From positions 124,001 to 188,000 of the forward strand of contig NZ_QRGC01000006.1 of NCBI RefSeq assembly GCF_003448965.1: a DNA stretch of 64,000 nucleotides, in the 5' to 3' direction. This DNA comes from Oceanicella sp. SM1341. Lineage in GTDB: Bacteria > Pseudomonadota > Alphaproteobacteria > Rhodobacterales > Rhodobacteraceae. Shown here one piece after another: positions 45,337 through 53,924 of the stretch. The position numbers and the translations under genes were made by a program. Numbering within the stretch: position 1 is the first letter of the stretch; each line of letters begins with the position of its first letter. The notes under the pieces are model-generated. The model searched no databases and had not been told where the DNA came from. It saw only the letters and a program-made list of their open reading frames with translations.

Positions 45337-47531
45337 ACCAGCCGTTGTTCCCCGCGCCGGACGTGAAGCCCGGCCAGACGCCACCGCGCTACGAGGGCCG
45401 CGCCAAGGTGACGGGCGAGGCCCGCTACCCGAGCGATGTCCGGCTTCCCCGGACCGCCCACGCGTATCTCCACACCAGTCGCATCGGCCGGGGCACGATC
45501 CGGTCCTTCGACCTGGCAGCGGCGCGCGCGGTTCCCGGCGTCATCGACATCCTGACCCACGAGACGATCGGCGACGACCCCCGACACATGCCGGCCATCT
45601 ACCAGGGCGGCTACATCTCGGATTCCGTCCGCCCGCTCGGCTCGGCCGATATCGTGTACTGGGGCCAGCCGGTCGCCATGGTGGTCGCGGAGACGTTCGA
45701 GGCCGCCCGGGAGGCCGCGCGTCGGATCGTCGTCGCCTATGCGCCTCACCCGACGCTTGCCGCCGACATCCGGTCAGCCGATGCGGTCACGCAGGCGGTG
45801 GAGCCGATGACGATCGACACCGGCGATTTCGCCGCCGCCTACGCGGCCGCGCCGGTCAGGGTGGATGCCGGCTACACCACCCCCGCCCAGCACCAGAACC
45901 CGATGGAACTGTTCGCCACGCAATGTGCGTGGGAGGGCGACCGGCTGACGGTTCACGAGCCCAGCCAGTACGTGAACAACGTCAGGTTCGGGCTTGCCGA
46001 GCAGCTCGGCATCGACCCCGGGCGCATCCGCGTCGTCAGCCCCTATGTCGGCGGCGCGTTCGGCGCGAAGGGCTTCCTCACCCAGCGCACGGCGCTGGTG
46101 GCGATCGCCGCGCGCCGGCTCGGCCGGCCGGTGAAGCTGGTGGCGACGCGCGAGCAGGGCTTCACCGTCTCCGGCTATCGCGCCGAGACACGGCATCGCG
46201 TGCAGCTCGCCGCGGACCGCGACGGGCGCCTGCTCGCGCTCCGGCAGGAGGGGTGGGAGCTCACCTCGCGCGCGGATGCCGTTGCCATGGGCGCGGCGTC
46301 GATGACCGCAAGGCTCTATGCCTGCCCGAACATCTCGGTGCGCATCAATACCGTCGCCGCCGACCGGTCGACCCCCGGCTTCATGCGCGCACCGGGCGAG
46401 ATGCCCTATGGCTTCGCGCTGGAAACCGCGCTCGACGAACTCGCCGTGGCGCTGGACATGGACCCGGTCGAACTGCGGCGCGTCAACGACACGCAGACCG
46501 AGCCGGTTGCCGGGCTGCCCTATACCAGCCGTTCGCTGATGCGCTGTTTCGACGACGCGGCCGCGCGCTTCGGCTGGAAGGACCGAAGCAGGGAGGCGGG
46601 GTCGATGCGCGATGGCGACTGGCTGGTCGGCTGGGGCTGCGCCACCGCCTTCTACCCCACCTATGCCGGAAATTCGGCGGCGCGGGTGCGTCTCTCGGCA
46701 GACGGGCGCGTGCATGTGTCGAGCGCCGGCCACGAGCTGGGGCAGGGCATGTACACGATGATGGCGCAGGTGGCCGCCGAGGAGCTGGGCGTGCCCTTCG
46801 ACCAGGTGACCGCCTCGCTCGGCGATACCGACCTGCCGCCGGCGATCGTGGCGGGCGGCTCCTCCTCCACCGCCAGCGTCGCGCCGGCGATCATGGCGGC
46901 CTGCGAGGCCATCCGTCGCCGGCTGGGCGTGGAGGGAGGCTCCCCGGCCGAGGTCATGCCCGCGCTGCAGGCGTCGGGCATGTGGGTCGTGGAGGAGTTC
47001 GCCGAAGTCCGCGCGCACGGCCTGCCGGCGGAGAGCATGGCAAGCCTCTACCGCGGCAGGGCGACGCCGGCGGGCGGCGTGCATCTGGCCGACCGCGTGC
47101 AGTTCGCGCTCGGCGCGCAGTTCGTCGAGGTCCGCATCCATGCGCGGACCCGCGAAATCCGCGTGCCGCGTGCCGTGGGCGCCTTTGCCGCGGGGCGGAT
47201 CATCAACCCGCGCACGGCCCACGGCCAGCTCATCGGCGGCATGATCTGGGGCATCAGCTCCGCGATCCACGAGCGCAGCGAGATCGACCACCGCAACGGC
47301 AGCTACATCAACGCGAACCTCGCCGAATACCTGCTGCCGGTGAACGCCGACATCGTCGATGTCGAGGCGATGATGGTCGCGGAAGAGGACCATCAGGTGA
47401 ACCGCGCGGGTGTGAAGGGCGTGGGCGAAATCGGCGTGGTCGGCGTGGCCGCCGCGATCTCCAACGCGGTGTTCCACGCCACCGGCCGGCGGCTGCGCGA
47501 TCTGCCGATCCGCCTCGAGGATCTCATGTGA
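45333..47531 (+). CDS. Molybdopterin-binding catalytic subunit (PaoC-like)
   Basis: 732-residue molybdenum hydroxylase large subunit. Cofactor-binding blocks are visible: QHQNPMELFATQCAW, YVGGAFGAKG, FMRAPGEMPYGFALE, and the C-terminal VGEIG with the catalytic Glu near residue 700. FMRAPGE rather than the FRGxG of xanthine dehydrogenases fits aldehyde oxidases of the PaoC group, which bind molybdopterin cytosine dinucleotide. Val codons here are often GTC (six GTC to two GTG at 45540-45742) whereas neighbours such as pyc favour GTG, suggesting transfer. No PaoD/XdhC-like maturation factor is in the window. Confidence 0.94.
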   Translation: MNQPLFPAPDVKPGQTPPRYEGRAKVTGEARYPSDVRLPRTAHAYLHTSRIGRGTIRSFDLAAARAVPGVIDILTHETIGDDPRHMPAIYQGGYISDSVRPLGSADIVYWGQPVAMVVAETFEAAREAARRIVVAYAPHPTLAADIRSADAVTQAVEPMTIDTGDFAAAYAAAPVRVDAGYTTPAQHQNPMELFATQCAWEGDRLTVHEPSQYVNNVRFGLAEQLGIDPGRIRVVSPYVGGAFGAKGFLTQRTALVAIAARRLGRPVKLVATREQGFTVSGYRAETRHRVQLAADRDGRLLALRQEGWELTSRADAVAMGAASMTARLYACPNISVRINTVAADRSTPGFMRAPGEMPYGFALETALDELAVALDMDPVELRRVNDTQTEPVAGLPYTSRSLMRCFDDAAARFGWKDRSREAGSMRDGDWLVGWGCATAFYPTYAGNSAARVRLSADGRVHVSSAGHELGQGMYTMMAQVAAEELGVPFDQVTASLGDTDLPPAIVAGGSSSTASVAPAIMAACEAIRRRLGVEGGSPAEVMPALQASGMWVVEEFAEVRAHGLPAESMASLYRGRATPAGGVHLADRVQFALGAQFVEVRIHARTREIRVPRAVGAFAAGRIINPRTAHGQLIGGMIWGISSAIHERSEIDHRNGSYINANLAEYLLPVNADIVDVEAMMVAEEDHQVNRAGVKGVGEIGVVGVAAAISNAVFHATGRRLRDLPIRLEDLM

Positions 47532-47775
47532 CCCCCCGGGCCGCCTGGGTGCGGAGTTCGCCGACACCGCGCGGCGGCCGGTGGACGGGCACACGACCCG
47601 ACCCCGCGCGCGCCGGCCCCCGGGCTCGGCGCGCAGCGGGAGCGGCCCGTCCTCCGCCCCGGCGGCGACCGGCCGGTGTTCCCGGGGATGCCGGGGAGGC
47701 GGCCATCGCGCCTCCGGCCCCCGGTTCGCGGCGGGCGCGGGGCCGGGTGCGAGCCGGCCGCCGCGGGCTTCGCGT

Positions 47776-48483
47776 TCAGCGCGCCTTCTGGCCGAAGAGC
47801 ACCGACTGCGCCTTGCGATCGTCCTGGATCTGGTTGCGCTTCTCCGCCGCCAGGGCGCGGCCGGCCTGCACGCCGGGGCGGCTGCCCACGCGCTCCAGCC
47901 AGGCCTGCAGGTTCTTCAGCCCGGAGATGTCCTGCTGCTGGCCCTCCCAGAGCGAGGCCCAGGGCCAGATCGCCATGTCGGCGATGGAATAGGCGCCGGC
48001 CACGAAGTCGCGCCCCTCGAGCCTGCGGTCGAGCACGCCGTAGAGCCGGCCCACCTCATTGCGGTAGCGGTCCTTGGCGTAGGGCAGGTCGTTGGGCGGG
48101 TCCATCGCCGGGGCGTACTTGAGGAAGTGATGCGCCTGGCCGGCCATGGGGCCCACGCCGCCCATCTGCCACATCAGCCATTCCTCGACTTCCACCTGCT
48201 CGCGCGGGGTGCTGCCGTAGAAGCGGCCGGTCTTGCGGGCGAGGTACTGCAGGATGGCGCCGCTCTCGAACACCGAGATCGGCTTGCCGTCCGGCCCCTC
48301 GGGGTCGACGATGGCGGGCATGCGGTTGTTCGGCGCGATCTTCAGGAACCCGGGCTCGAACTGTTCGCCGGCGCCGATGTTCACCAGGTGCAGTTCGTAG
48401 GGCAGGCCCATCTCTTCCAGCGCGATGGATATCTTCCAGCCGTTCGGTGTCGGCCAGTAATGCAGCTCAATCGGTGCGGGCAT
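47776..48483 (-). CDS. Glutathione S-transferase family protein (YfcG/YghU-like)
   Basis: 235 residues. IELHYWPTPNGWKISIALEE and then MGLPYELHLVNIGAGEQFEP match the Nu-class GST N-terminal thioredoxin fold, with PNNRMPAIVD holding the cis-Pro and VFESGAILQYLA the glutathione gamma-Glu-binding Ser. The C-terminal helical domain contains AYSIADMAIWPW with the N-capping-box-like S-x-A-D. E. coli YfcG and YghU have disulfide reductase activity with glutathione. GGGGAGAG precedes the ATG at 48483. Monocistronic; the 244-bp gap from 47532 has no feature I can support. Confidence 0.92.
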   Translation of the reverse strand: MPAPIELHYWPTPNGWKISIALEEMGLPYELHLVNIGAGEQFEPGFLKIAPNNRMPAIVDPEGPDGKPISVFESGAILQYLARKTGRFYGSTPREQVEVEEWLMWQMGGVGPMAGQAHHFLKYAPAMDPPNDLPYAKDRYRNEVGRLYGVLDRRLEGRDFVAGAYSIADMAIWPWASLWEGQQQDISGLKNLQAWLERVGSRPGVQAGRALAAEKRNQIQDDRKAQSVLFGQKAR

Positions 48484-48552
48484 GCGTCTCTCCCCTGCTT
48501 CGGAAGAGGTTAATGTGGGCCTGCGATGCCCTGCTGCGCAACCCCGCGCGCG

Positions 48553-49545
48553 TCACGATGGGCGCGGGCCGCCGAACCGCGGGCGGAAGGCGCCGCGGCC
48601 GAGCCCCGCGCCGGGCATCGGCGGCAGCGGGCCGAAGCGCGCCCAGCGGGGCTCGTGCTCGGCCAGCGCCGGGCTGCCGCGCAGGGCGGCGACGGAGAAG
48701 ATCTCGCGCTCGCGCAGGATGCCGGCATAGAGCGCCATCGCGCCGGGCAGGGTGTAGAAGCCGTTGTGCGCCACCCGGGCCGAGGGGGCGGCGAGGGCGA
48801 TGCCGCGCGAGCGCGCCCAGCGGCGGGTGGCCGGCCCGTCGATCTGCAGGGCGAGCCAGTTGCGCAGGCGCGGCAGGCGGCGGGAGAGCGCGTGGTCCGC
48901 CCCCGGGCCGCGCGGGGCGAAGAGCTCGAACAGCGCGTCGAACGGGTCGTTGAGCCGGGCGACTATGGAATAGACCTCGGGGCGTGCCTGCTCCGGTGCC
49001 GCGGCGAAGGCGGCCTCGGCCCGGCCGGCGAACTCGGCGCCGCCGAGCAGGATCATCCGCCCCAGCGCCGCGGCGCCCGGGCCGTCGAGATGCGGCAGGG
49101 CCGAGAGGGCCACCCGCGCGCCGAGCGAATGGGCGAGGATGTCCACCGGCCTTCCCGGCAGGGCCGCGCCCAGCCGGTTGAGCAGGCCGGCGAGGGCGGC
49201 GCCGGTCTCGCCCGCGCGGTCGTAGACCCGGGCGAAGCCGGTGCGGCCCGAGCGCAGCAGTTCCGGCAGGTGCGGGGCGCGGGCGGTCCAGCCGAAGCCG
49301 ATGCACAGGCCGCTGCCCGCCGGGCCGAAGCCGAGCTGCGCCGGCCAGCCGCCGGCCGAGTAGAGCGAGCCGTGCGGGCAGGCGCCGGGGCTGGCGGGGT
49401 CGTAGCGATATCCGTGAACGAGCACGAGCAGCGGCGCGCCCGGCGGCAGGGCCCGGGCTGCACGGAGCAAGCCCGCGAGGGGAGCGTCATCGGACCCGCC
49501 GGGCAACAGCCCCTGCGGCCCGGCGGTGACCCGGAACTGAGCCAT
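48553..49545 (-). CDS. Alpha/beta-hydrolase-fold protein
   Basis: 330 residues from the ATG at 49545. LLVLVHGYRYDPASPG has the strand-3 H-G oxyanion motif, and DILAHSLGARVALSAL carries the nucleophile elbow with Ser in A-H-S-L-G. It resembles the DUF900-like group of alpha/beta hydrolases often annotated only as hypothetical. No signal peptide. Specific substrate is unknown. The frame continues upstream to 49953 through the repeat-rich region, but that part is repeat translation, not protein. Confidence 0.8.
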   Translation of the reverse strand: MAQFRVTAGPQGLLPGGSDDAPLAGLLRAARALPPGAPLLVLVHGYRYDPASPGACPHGSLYSAGGWPAQLGFGPAGSGLCIGFGWTARAPHLPELLRSGRTGFARVYDRAGETGAALAGLLNRLGAALPGRPVDILAHSLGARVALSALPHLDGPGAAALGRMILLGGAEFAGRAEAAFAAAPEQARPEVYSIVARLNDPFDALFELFAPRGPGADHALSRRLPRLRNWLALQIDGPATRRWARSRGIALAAPSARVAHNGFYTLPGAMALYAGILREREIFSVAALRGSPALAEHEPRWARFGPLPPMPGAGLGRGAFRPRFGGPRPS

Positions 49546-49682
49546 GTCTGCGAACCTGCCTCGTCGAACGCCTCGCCCCCTGTCTATGCCGCAGCTGCGA
49601 AGACCTCGTGTCCCCGGGGTGACGGCACCGTGACACCTCCGCCCTGCAAGCCACGCCCGACAGCCGCCTCGCCGCCGATCCG

Positions 49683-50205
49683 GCCAGGTGCACGGCGCCC
49701 GGCACGGCCCTGACGGCCGGACACCCGCAGGTGGGCGGCACGCGTGAGCCCTGCCGTCGACCATGGCAGCCGGAGCCCTCCCGTCCTGCGTCGACCCGCC
49801 CCTCGCGGGGCGCGTCTCCTGCGGTTTGGGCCGGGCCGCGCGTGCCGCGCGGCGGGGGGCCGCGGAACCGGCCCGGCGGGTGGTCATGCGCCGCGGGAGA
49901 GTGCGGGGCCTGCCGGGTGCGCAGCGTCCGGCCCGGCCCTGACGGCCGGACACCCGCAGGTTGGCGGCACGCGTGAACCCCTGCCGTCGACCATGGCAGC
50001 CGGAGCCCTCCCGTCCTGCGACGACCCGCCCCCGCGGGGCGCGTCTCCTGCGGTTTGGGCCGGGCCGCGCGTGCCGCGCGGCGGGACGTCGTGCGGAAGC
50101 CGGCCCGGCGGGTGGTCATGCGCCGCGGGAGAGTGCGGGGCCTGCCGGGTGCGCAGCACCCGGCCCGGCCCAAAGGGCCGGACACCGTCAGGTGGCCGGC
50201 ACACG
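49683..50205. repeat. Tandem repeat of a ~230-bp intergenic unit (2.3 copies)
   Basis: Unit 1 is 49683-49911 (229 bp), unit 2 is 49912-50143 (232 bp), and a diverging third copy begins at 50144 and fades out near 50205. Units share long near-identical stretches (GCCGTCGACCATGGCAGCCG and following; CCGCGCG-TGC-CGCGCGG hairpin; GTGGTCATGCGCCGCGGGAG). They fill most of the 737-bp gene-free gap between the alpha/beta hydrolase and phyH-like genes. No stable open frame is shared by both units. Confidence 0.9.
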
Positions 50206-50282
50206 GGAGGGGTCCCGGCCGACAGGCCCTCCGGAGTGAGCGTGGGTCGGGCGCGAGGTCCGGACCGCAGGGTTCTGTCGTG

Positions 50283-51320
50283 TCAGAGGCGCGCGGGGTC
50301 GCGGCCGGTGAGGTTGCCCACCGGTTGCCAGACGCGGGGCTTTCCGAGGCGGGTGGCGGAGAAATCCTTCCAGCCGAGGTGGATGTCGAGCTGGCGGCCG
50401 CGGATGCCGGGGAGGGACTGGTAGTCCGCCTCGTTCCAGGGCGTGAACGGGTTGCGCCGCAGGTAGCCGTGCAGCTCGACCCGGGTGGTGGCGTGGTCGG
50501 AGGGCGCGCGGCTGTGGAAGCCGAAGGTGTCGGCCACCACCAGCGTGTTCGCCTTCACCGCCATGCGCCGCGGCGCGGCGTAGCCGAGCGCCTCGAGATC
50601 GGCCGGCAGGATGCGGAACGAACCGAAGGAATGGTGGGCGCGGGCGTCCGCCCGGGCGGTGAGGCTCTGGCGGTACTCCCAGTCCAGCCGCTCCGGGGTG
50701 AGCCGGTGCGAGCCGGGGGAGAAGATGAACGGCCCGTCCTCTTCGCCCACGTCATGCAGGAACAGCCAGAACTTCGCGGTGGAGTGGAAGGTGTCGGCGT
50801 GCAGGGCGGTCTGCGGGTCGGCCTCGCCGCCCGAGGGCTCGGCGATCACCGTCTGGATGAAGTGGATCGGCTCGCCCGAGCGGCCGGCCACGTAGCCGGT
50901 GAGGGCGCGCAGCGCCGGGTCGCGCACCGCGGCGACGGAGGCGGGCGCGCGGTCGCGGCGCGACAGGGTGAGCGGGGTCATCCGCGTGACGGTGTGGCCC
51001 TGGCGCATCTCCCATGCGGGCAGCGGCGTCTCGAAGGCCTCGCGGCAGACGGCCTCGAACACCTCCGGCGGCAGGTAGTTCTCCTTCACCACGAAACCGT
51101 CGCGGTCATAGGCGGCGCGGTCGGCTTCGGGCACGGCGTGCATCCGGGCGCGGCGCGCGGCCGCCATGCGCTCGGCGAAGCGCACGCGGGCGCGGTGCAG
51201 GCCCATGCGGTTGAGCCGTGCCGAGCCGATGATCGGGTTGGCGATGAAGGACTTCTCCTGCCCCATCACTCCGAGCCCCCAGGACACGGCCTTCACGGGC
51301 AGCATCACGTCGAGCTTCAT
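50283..51320 (-). CDS. Phytanoyl-CoA dioxygenase family protein
   Basis: 345-residue Fe(II)/2-oxoglutarate-dependent oxygenase of the PhyH type. The metal-binding H-x-D is in TALHADTFHSTAKFWLFL, and the distal His plus Arg in VVADTFGFHSRAPSD and TRVELHGYLRRNP. DRDGFVVKENYLPPEVFEAV near residue 70 is the usual start of the fold. In bacteria these enzymes hydroxylate varied small molecules, lipids or sugars, so a specific reaction is not assigned. GAGGAAG ribosome-binding site precedes the ATG. It lies near polysaccharide genes, but no operon link is visible. Confidence 0.88.
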   Translation of the reverse strand: MKLDVMLPVKAVSWGLGVMGQEKSFIANPIIGSARLNRMGLHRARVRFAERMAAARRARMHAVPEADRAAYDRDGFVVKENYLPPEVFEAVCREAFETPLPAWEMRQGHTVTRMTPLTLSRRDRAPASVAAVRDPALRALTGYVAGRSGEPIHFIQTVIAEPSGGEADPQTALHADTFHSTAKFWLFLHDVGEEDGPFIFSPGSHRLTPERLDWEYRQSLTARADARAHHSFGSFRILPADLEALGYAAPRRMAVKANTLVVADTFGFHSRAPSDHATTRVELHGYLRRNPFTPWNEADYQSLPGIRGRQLDIHLGWKDFSATRLGKPRVWQPVGNLTGRDPARL

Positions 51321-51588
51321 GTTGATCTTCCTCCGCCATGCAGGCCCCCGGGGGGCCGGTTTTCCCTCAGGCTAGCGCCAAATCGCGCCGGTGCAATGCC
51401 CGGCGGCGCATCCCGCGCGGCCGGGCCGCGCGCGCCCCCGGGGTGGCAGCCGTGGAGCCCCCGCGCCTCGCACCCCTCGGCCGCGGCCCGCACCCGGTCC
51501 CGGGCGGGATGTGCCGCGCAGGGGGGGCTCCCTCCCGCGGGCCACGGGCCGCGTGACGCGGCGGCGCGATGCGGGTACATCTGGGCGC

Positions 51589-51825
51589 ATGTCCTCGGCC
51601 CGTCCCGTCAAACGCTCGCTCACCCTGCGCGGCCATCGCACCTCGGTGTCGCTGGAGGATGCCTTCTGGGCGGCCTTCCGCCGCATCGCGGCGCGGGAAG
51701 ACCTGGCGCTCAACGAACTCGCCGCCCGCATCGATGCCGAGCGCGACCCCGAGACCGGGCTCGCCTCCGCCATCCGTGTCTATGTGCTGGAGAAGGTCCT
51801 GGAGGGCCTGCCGCCGCAGGGCTGA
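51589..51825 (+). CDS. Ribbon-helix-helix domain protein
   Basis: 78 residues. VKRSLTLRGHRTSVSLEDAF gives the beta-strand/ribbon, and FWAAFRRIAAREDLALNELA with ASAIRVYVLEKVLEGL the two helices of an RHH (RHH_4-type) DNA-binding fold. Such small proteins are common and conserved in alphaproteobacteria, probably as transcription regulators; no toxin partner is adjacent, so it is unlikely to be an antitoxin. It stands alone, convergent with the glycosyltransferase gene, with only 5 nt between their stops. Confidence 0.85.
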   Translation: MSSARPVKRSLTLRGHRTSVSLEDAFWAAFRRIAAREDLALNELAARIDAERDPETGLASAIRVYVLEKVLEGLPPQG

Positions 51826-51830
51826 GCGCG

Positions 51831-53258
51831 TCACGCCCCGCCCGGCATGAAGCTGCGCGGCTCCGGCAGGCGGGCGAGCCGCCGGTAGCCGGGCTGCAGC
51901 CGGCGGGCGAACCAGGGCGAGAAGGCGGGGTCTTCCGCCCGGCCGGTGTCGTGCAGGGCGCGCAGGGCGGCCTTCTCGGCGCGGAACTGGCGCAGGGCGG
52001 CGCCGCTGCGCCGCCGCCGGGTGGCGGATTCGTGGTGGGTGAGCAGGGCCAGCGGGCTCCATGTCACGCCGAAGCCGAGCGCCCGGGCGCGCAGGCAGAA
52101 ATCCACGTCGTTGTAGGCGATGCCGAAGCGCTGTGCGTCGAAGGGCCCGGTGGCCTCGAGGCAGGCGCGCGAGATCAGCATCGCCGCCCCGGTGACGGCG
52201 GAGAGCGATCGGCGCTGCAGCAGGCGGCCGCCGGGCCCGGGTGCCCCGGCCGGGCTGCCGGTGTCGGGGTGGCCGGCGTAGCCCGCGCCGAGCCCGATGG
52301 TGACACCCGCGTGCTGCACCGTGCCGTCGGGGAAGAGCAGCTTCGCCCCCACCACCCCGGTGCCCGGCCGCGCGAGGCAGGCGCACATCTCCGCCAGCCA
52401 GCGCGGGTCGGTGACCTCGATGTCGTTGTTCAGGAGCAGGAAGGCCTCGCCCGTGGCCGCCTCCAGCCCGTGGTTCACCATGGCGGAGAAGTTGAACGGC
52501 GCGTCATGCGCCAGCACCCGGATGCGCCCGGCGAGGCGGGCATAGAGGGCCGCCACCTCCGGGTCGGTCGAGCCGTTGTCGACCACGATGATCTCCGGCG
52601 GGGTGCCGTGATGCGCGGTGTCCTCGATGAGGCCGCGCAGCACGGTGGAGATCAGCGCCGGCCGGTCGCGGCTGGGGATGATCACCGAGACCTTTGGCAT
52701 CGGCGCGGGCGGGGCCAGCGGCGCGGAGGCGGGCCAGGGCGCGGCCGGGCCGATCACGGCCGGGTAGGGCAGGTGCAGGATCGCCTCCGCGCCGAGGCCG
52801 CGGGCGGCGGCGGAGACGGTGGCGGCCTCGGAGCCCTGCCAGCCGGTCTCTTCCAGCAGGTCGCGGCGGAAGAGGGCGAGGCGCCCGGCATAGCCGGTTT
52901 CGGCCTGCAGCACGGGGTCGAAGCCGGGCTTCAGCCAGGGCGCGGGGCCGGCGGGGCCTTCGAGGCCGGCATGGCCGGCGGGGCCTTCCAGCGCGGTGTC
53001 GGTGTAGAGCAGGCGGGCGGCGGGCCGGTCCGCCAGCGCGGCGGAGATCACCGCCGCGGCATGGGGCGCGAGCCGGTCTCCCGGTGCGAGAAAGCCGATC
53101 CAGGCGCCGGGGGCTGCGCGCCAGTCGGCACCCTCGGGGAGGATGGAGAGCCTTGGGCCGCCGCGCGCGGCGGCGCCCAGCCACCAGGCCCGCTCCAGCA
53201 TCGCGGCACCGTCGGCGCGGCTGGCGGGGAGGAGCCGGCGCAGTGCGCCCGGGATCAC
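51831..53258 (-). CDS. Glycosyltransferase family 2 protein with degenerate N-terminal GT domain
   Basis: 475 residues. The C-terminal half is a complete GT2 domain: VSVIIPSRDRPALISTVLRG, EIIVVDNGSTDPEVAAL, then LLLNNDIEVTDP carrying the D-x-D-equivalent and YNDVDFCLRARALGFGV. The N-terminal ~180 residues (WIGFLAPGDRLAPHAA, LLYTDTALEGPAG, PWLKPGFDPVLQAETGY) match the second half of the first GT2 module of two-module O-antigen glycosyltransferases, lacking its nucleotide-binding start. GTG start at 53258 overlaps the kpsT-like stop by 4 nt (GTGA). Likely acts in surface polysaccharide assembly on the cytoplasmic face of the membrane. Confidence 0.85.
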   Translation of the reverse strand: MIPGALRRLLPASRADGAAMLERAWWLGAAARGGPRLSILPEGADWRAAPGAWIGFLAPGDRLAPHAAAVISAALADRPAARLLYTDTALEGPAGHAGLEGPAGPAPWLKPGFDPVLQAETGYAGRLALFRRDLLEETGWQGSEAATVSAAARGLGAEAILHLPYPAVIGPAAPWPASAPLAPPAPMPKVSVIIPSRDRPALISTVLRGLIEDTAHHGTPPEIIVVDNGSTDPEVAALYARLAGRIRVLAHDAPFNFSAMVNHGLEAATGEAFLLLNNDIEVTDPRWLAEMCACLARPGTGVVGAKLLFPDGTVQHAGVTIGLGAGYAGHPDTGSPAGAPGPGGRLLQRRSLSAVTGAAMLISRACLEATGPFDAQRFGIAYNDVDFCLRARALGFGVTWSPLALLTHHESATRRRRSGAALRQFRAEKAALRALHDTGRAEDPAFSPWFARRLQPGYRRLARLPEPRSFMPGGA

Positions 53259-53920
53259 TGGTCCGCGCCGCGCATGTTGCGCAGGTGCACCTCGATGGCT
53301 TCCTCGATGTCCTCGTAATAGGTGAGCTCGCCGTTCTCCAGCACAGCGCCGGTCTGGCAGTAGGAGCGCAGGGTGGAGGTGGAATGCGAGGCCATCACCA
53401 CGTCCGAGCTCTGCAGGCGCTGGTCGAACACCGCGCGGCACTTGCGCTTGAAATTGTCGTCGCCCACGGCGGTGAGCTCGTCGACGAGGTAGTAGTCGAA
53501 GGCGATGCCCATCGACACGCCGAAGGCGAGGCGGGCGCGCATGCCGGAGGAGTAGTTCTGCATCGGCTCGTGCAGGAAGGCGCCGAGCTCGGCGAATTCC
53601 TGCACGTATTCCACCAGCTGCTCGGTGTCCACGCCGTAGACCCGGGCGACGAAGCGCACGTTCTGCGCCCCGCTCAGCCCGGGGTGGAAGCTGCCGGAGA
53701 AGCCGAGCGGGAAGGAGATGCGGCCGTGCCGGTCGATGCGGCCCTCGTCGGGGTCGAGCGAGCCGGAGATCATCTTCAGCAGGGTGGACTTGCCGGCGCC
53801 GTTGCGCCCCAGCAGGCCGATGCTGCGCCCGCGCGGGATGGTGAGGTCGAGGTTGCGCACGATCCATTTCTCGCCCACGCGGGTGGAGAAGTACTTGGTG
53901 ACGTTGTTGAAGACGATCAT
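53255..53920 (-). CDS. Capsular-polysaccharide-type ABC exporter ATPase (KpsT-like)
   Basis: 221 residues. Walker A GRNGAGKST at 38-46, signature NYSSGMRARL near residue 125, Walker B DYYLVDELTAVGDD near 145 and the switch His in MASHS. The start MIVFNNVTKYFSTRVGEKWI and length match KpsT/WcbN/CtrD ATPases of ABC-2 polysaccharide exporters. It needs a KpsM-like permease, which is not in this window. It starts 4 nt after the kpsE-like gene's stop and overlaps the glycosyltransferase gene, so the three form an operon. Confidence 0.92.
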   Translation of the reverse strand: MIVFNNVTKYFSTRVGEKWIVRNLDLTIPRGRSIGLLGRNGAGKSTLLKMISGSLDPDEGRIDRHGRISFPLGFSGSFHPGLSGAQNVRFVARVYGVDTEQLVEYVQEFAELGAFLHEPMQNYSSGMRARLAFGVSMGIAFDYYLVDELTAVGDDNFKRKCRAVFDQRLQSSDVVMASHSTSTLRSYCQTGAVLENGELTYYEDIEEAIEVHLRNMRGADQ

Positions 53921-53924
53921 CGGC

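Noticed and set aside
43025-47775. Integrated genomic island bounded by a tRNA-Gly duplication
   Set aside because: I looked for a second copy of the tRNA 3' end after the oxidoreductase operon and saw none, and there is no integrase. Horizontal transfer remains possible on codon use only.
51589-51825. Antitoxin of a type II toxin-antitoxin pair
   Set aside because: The RHH protein has no adjacent small toxin gene; the convergent neighbour is a glycosyltransferase.
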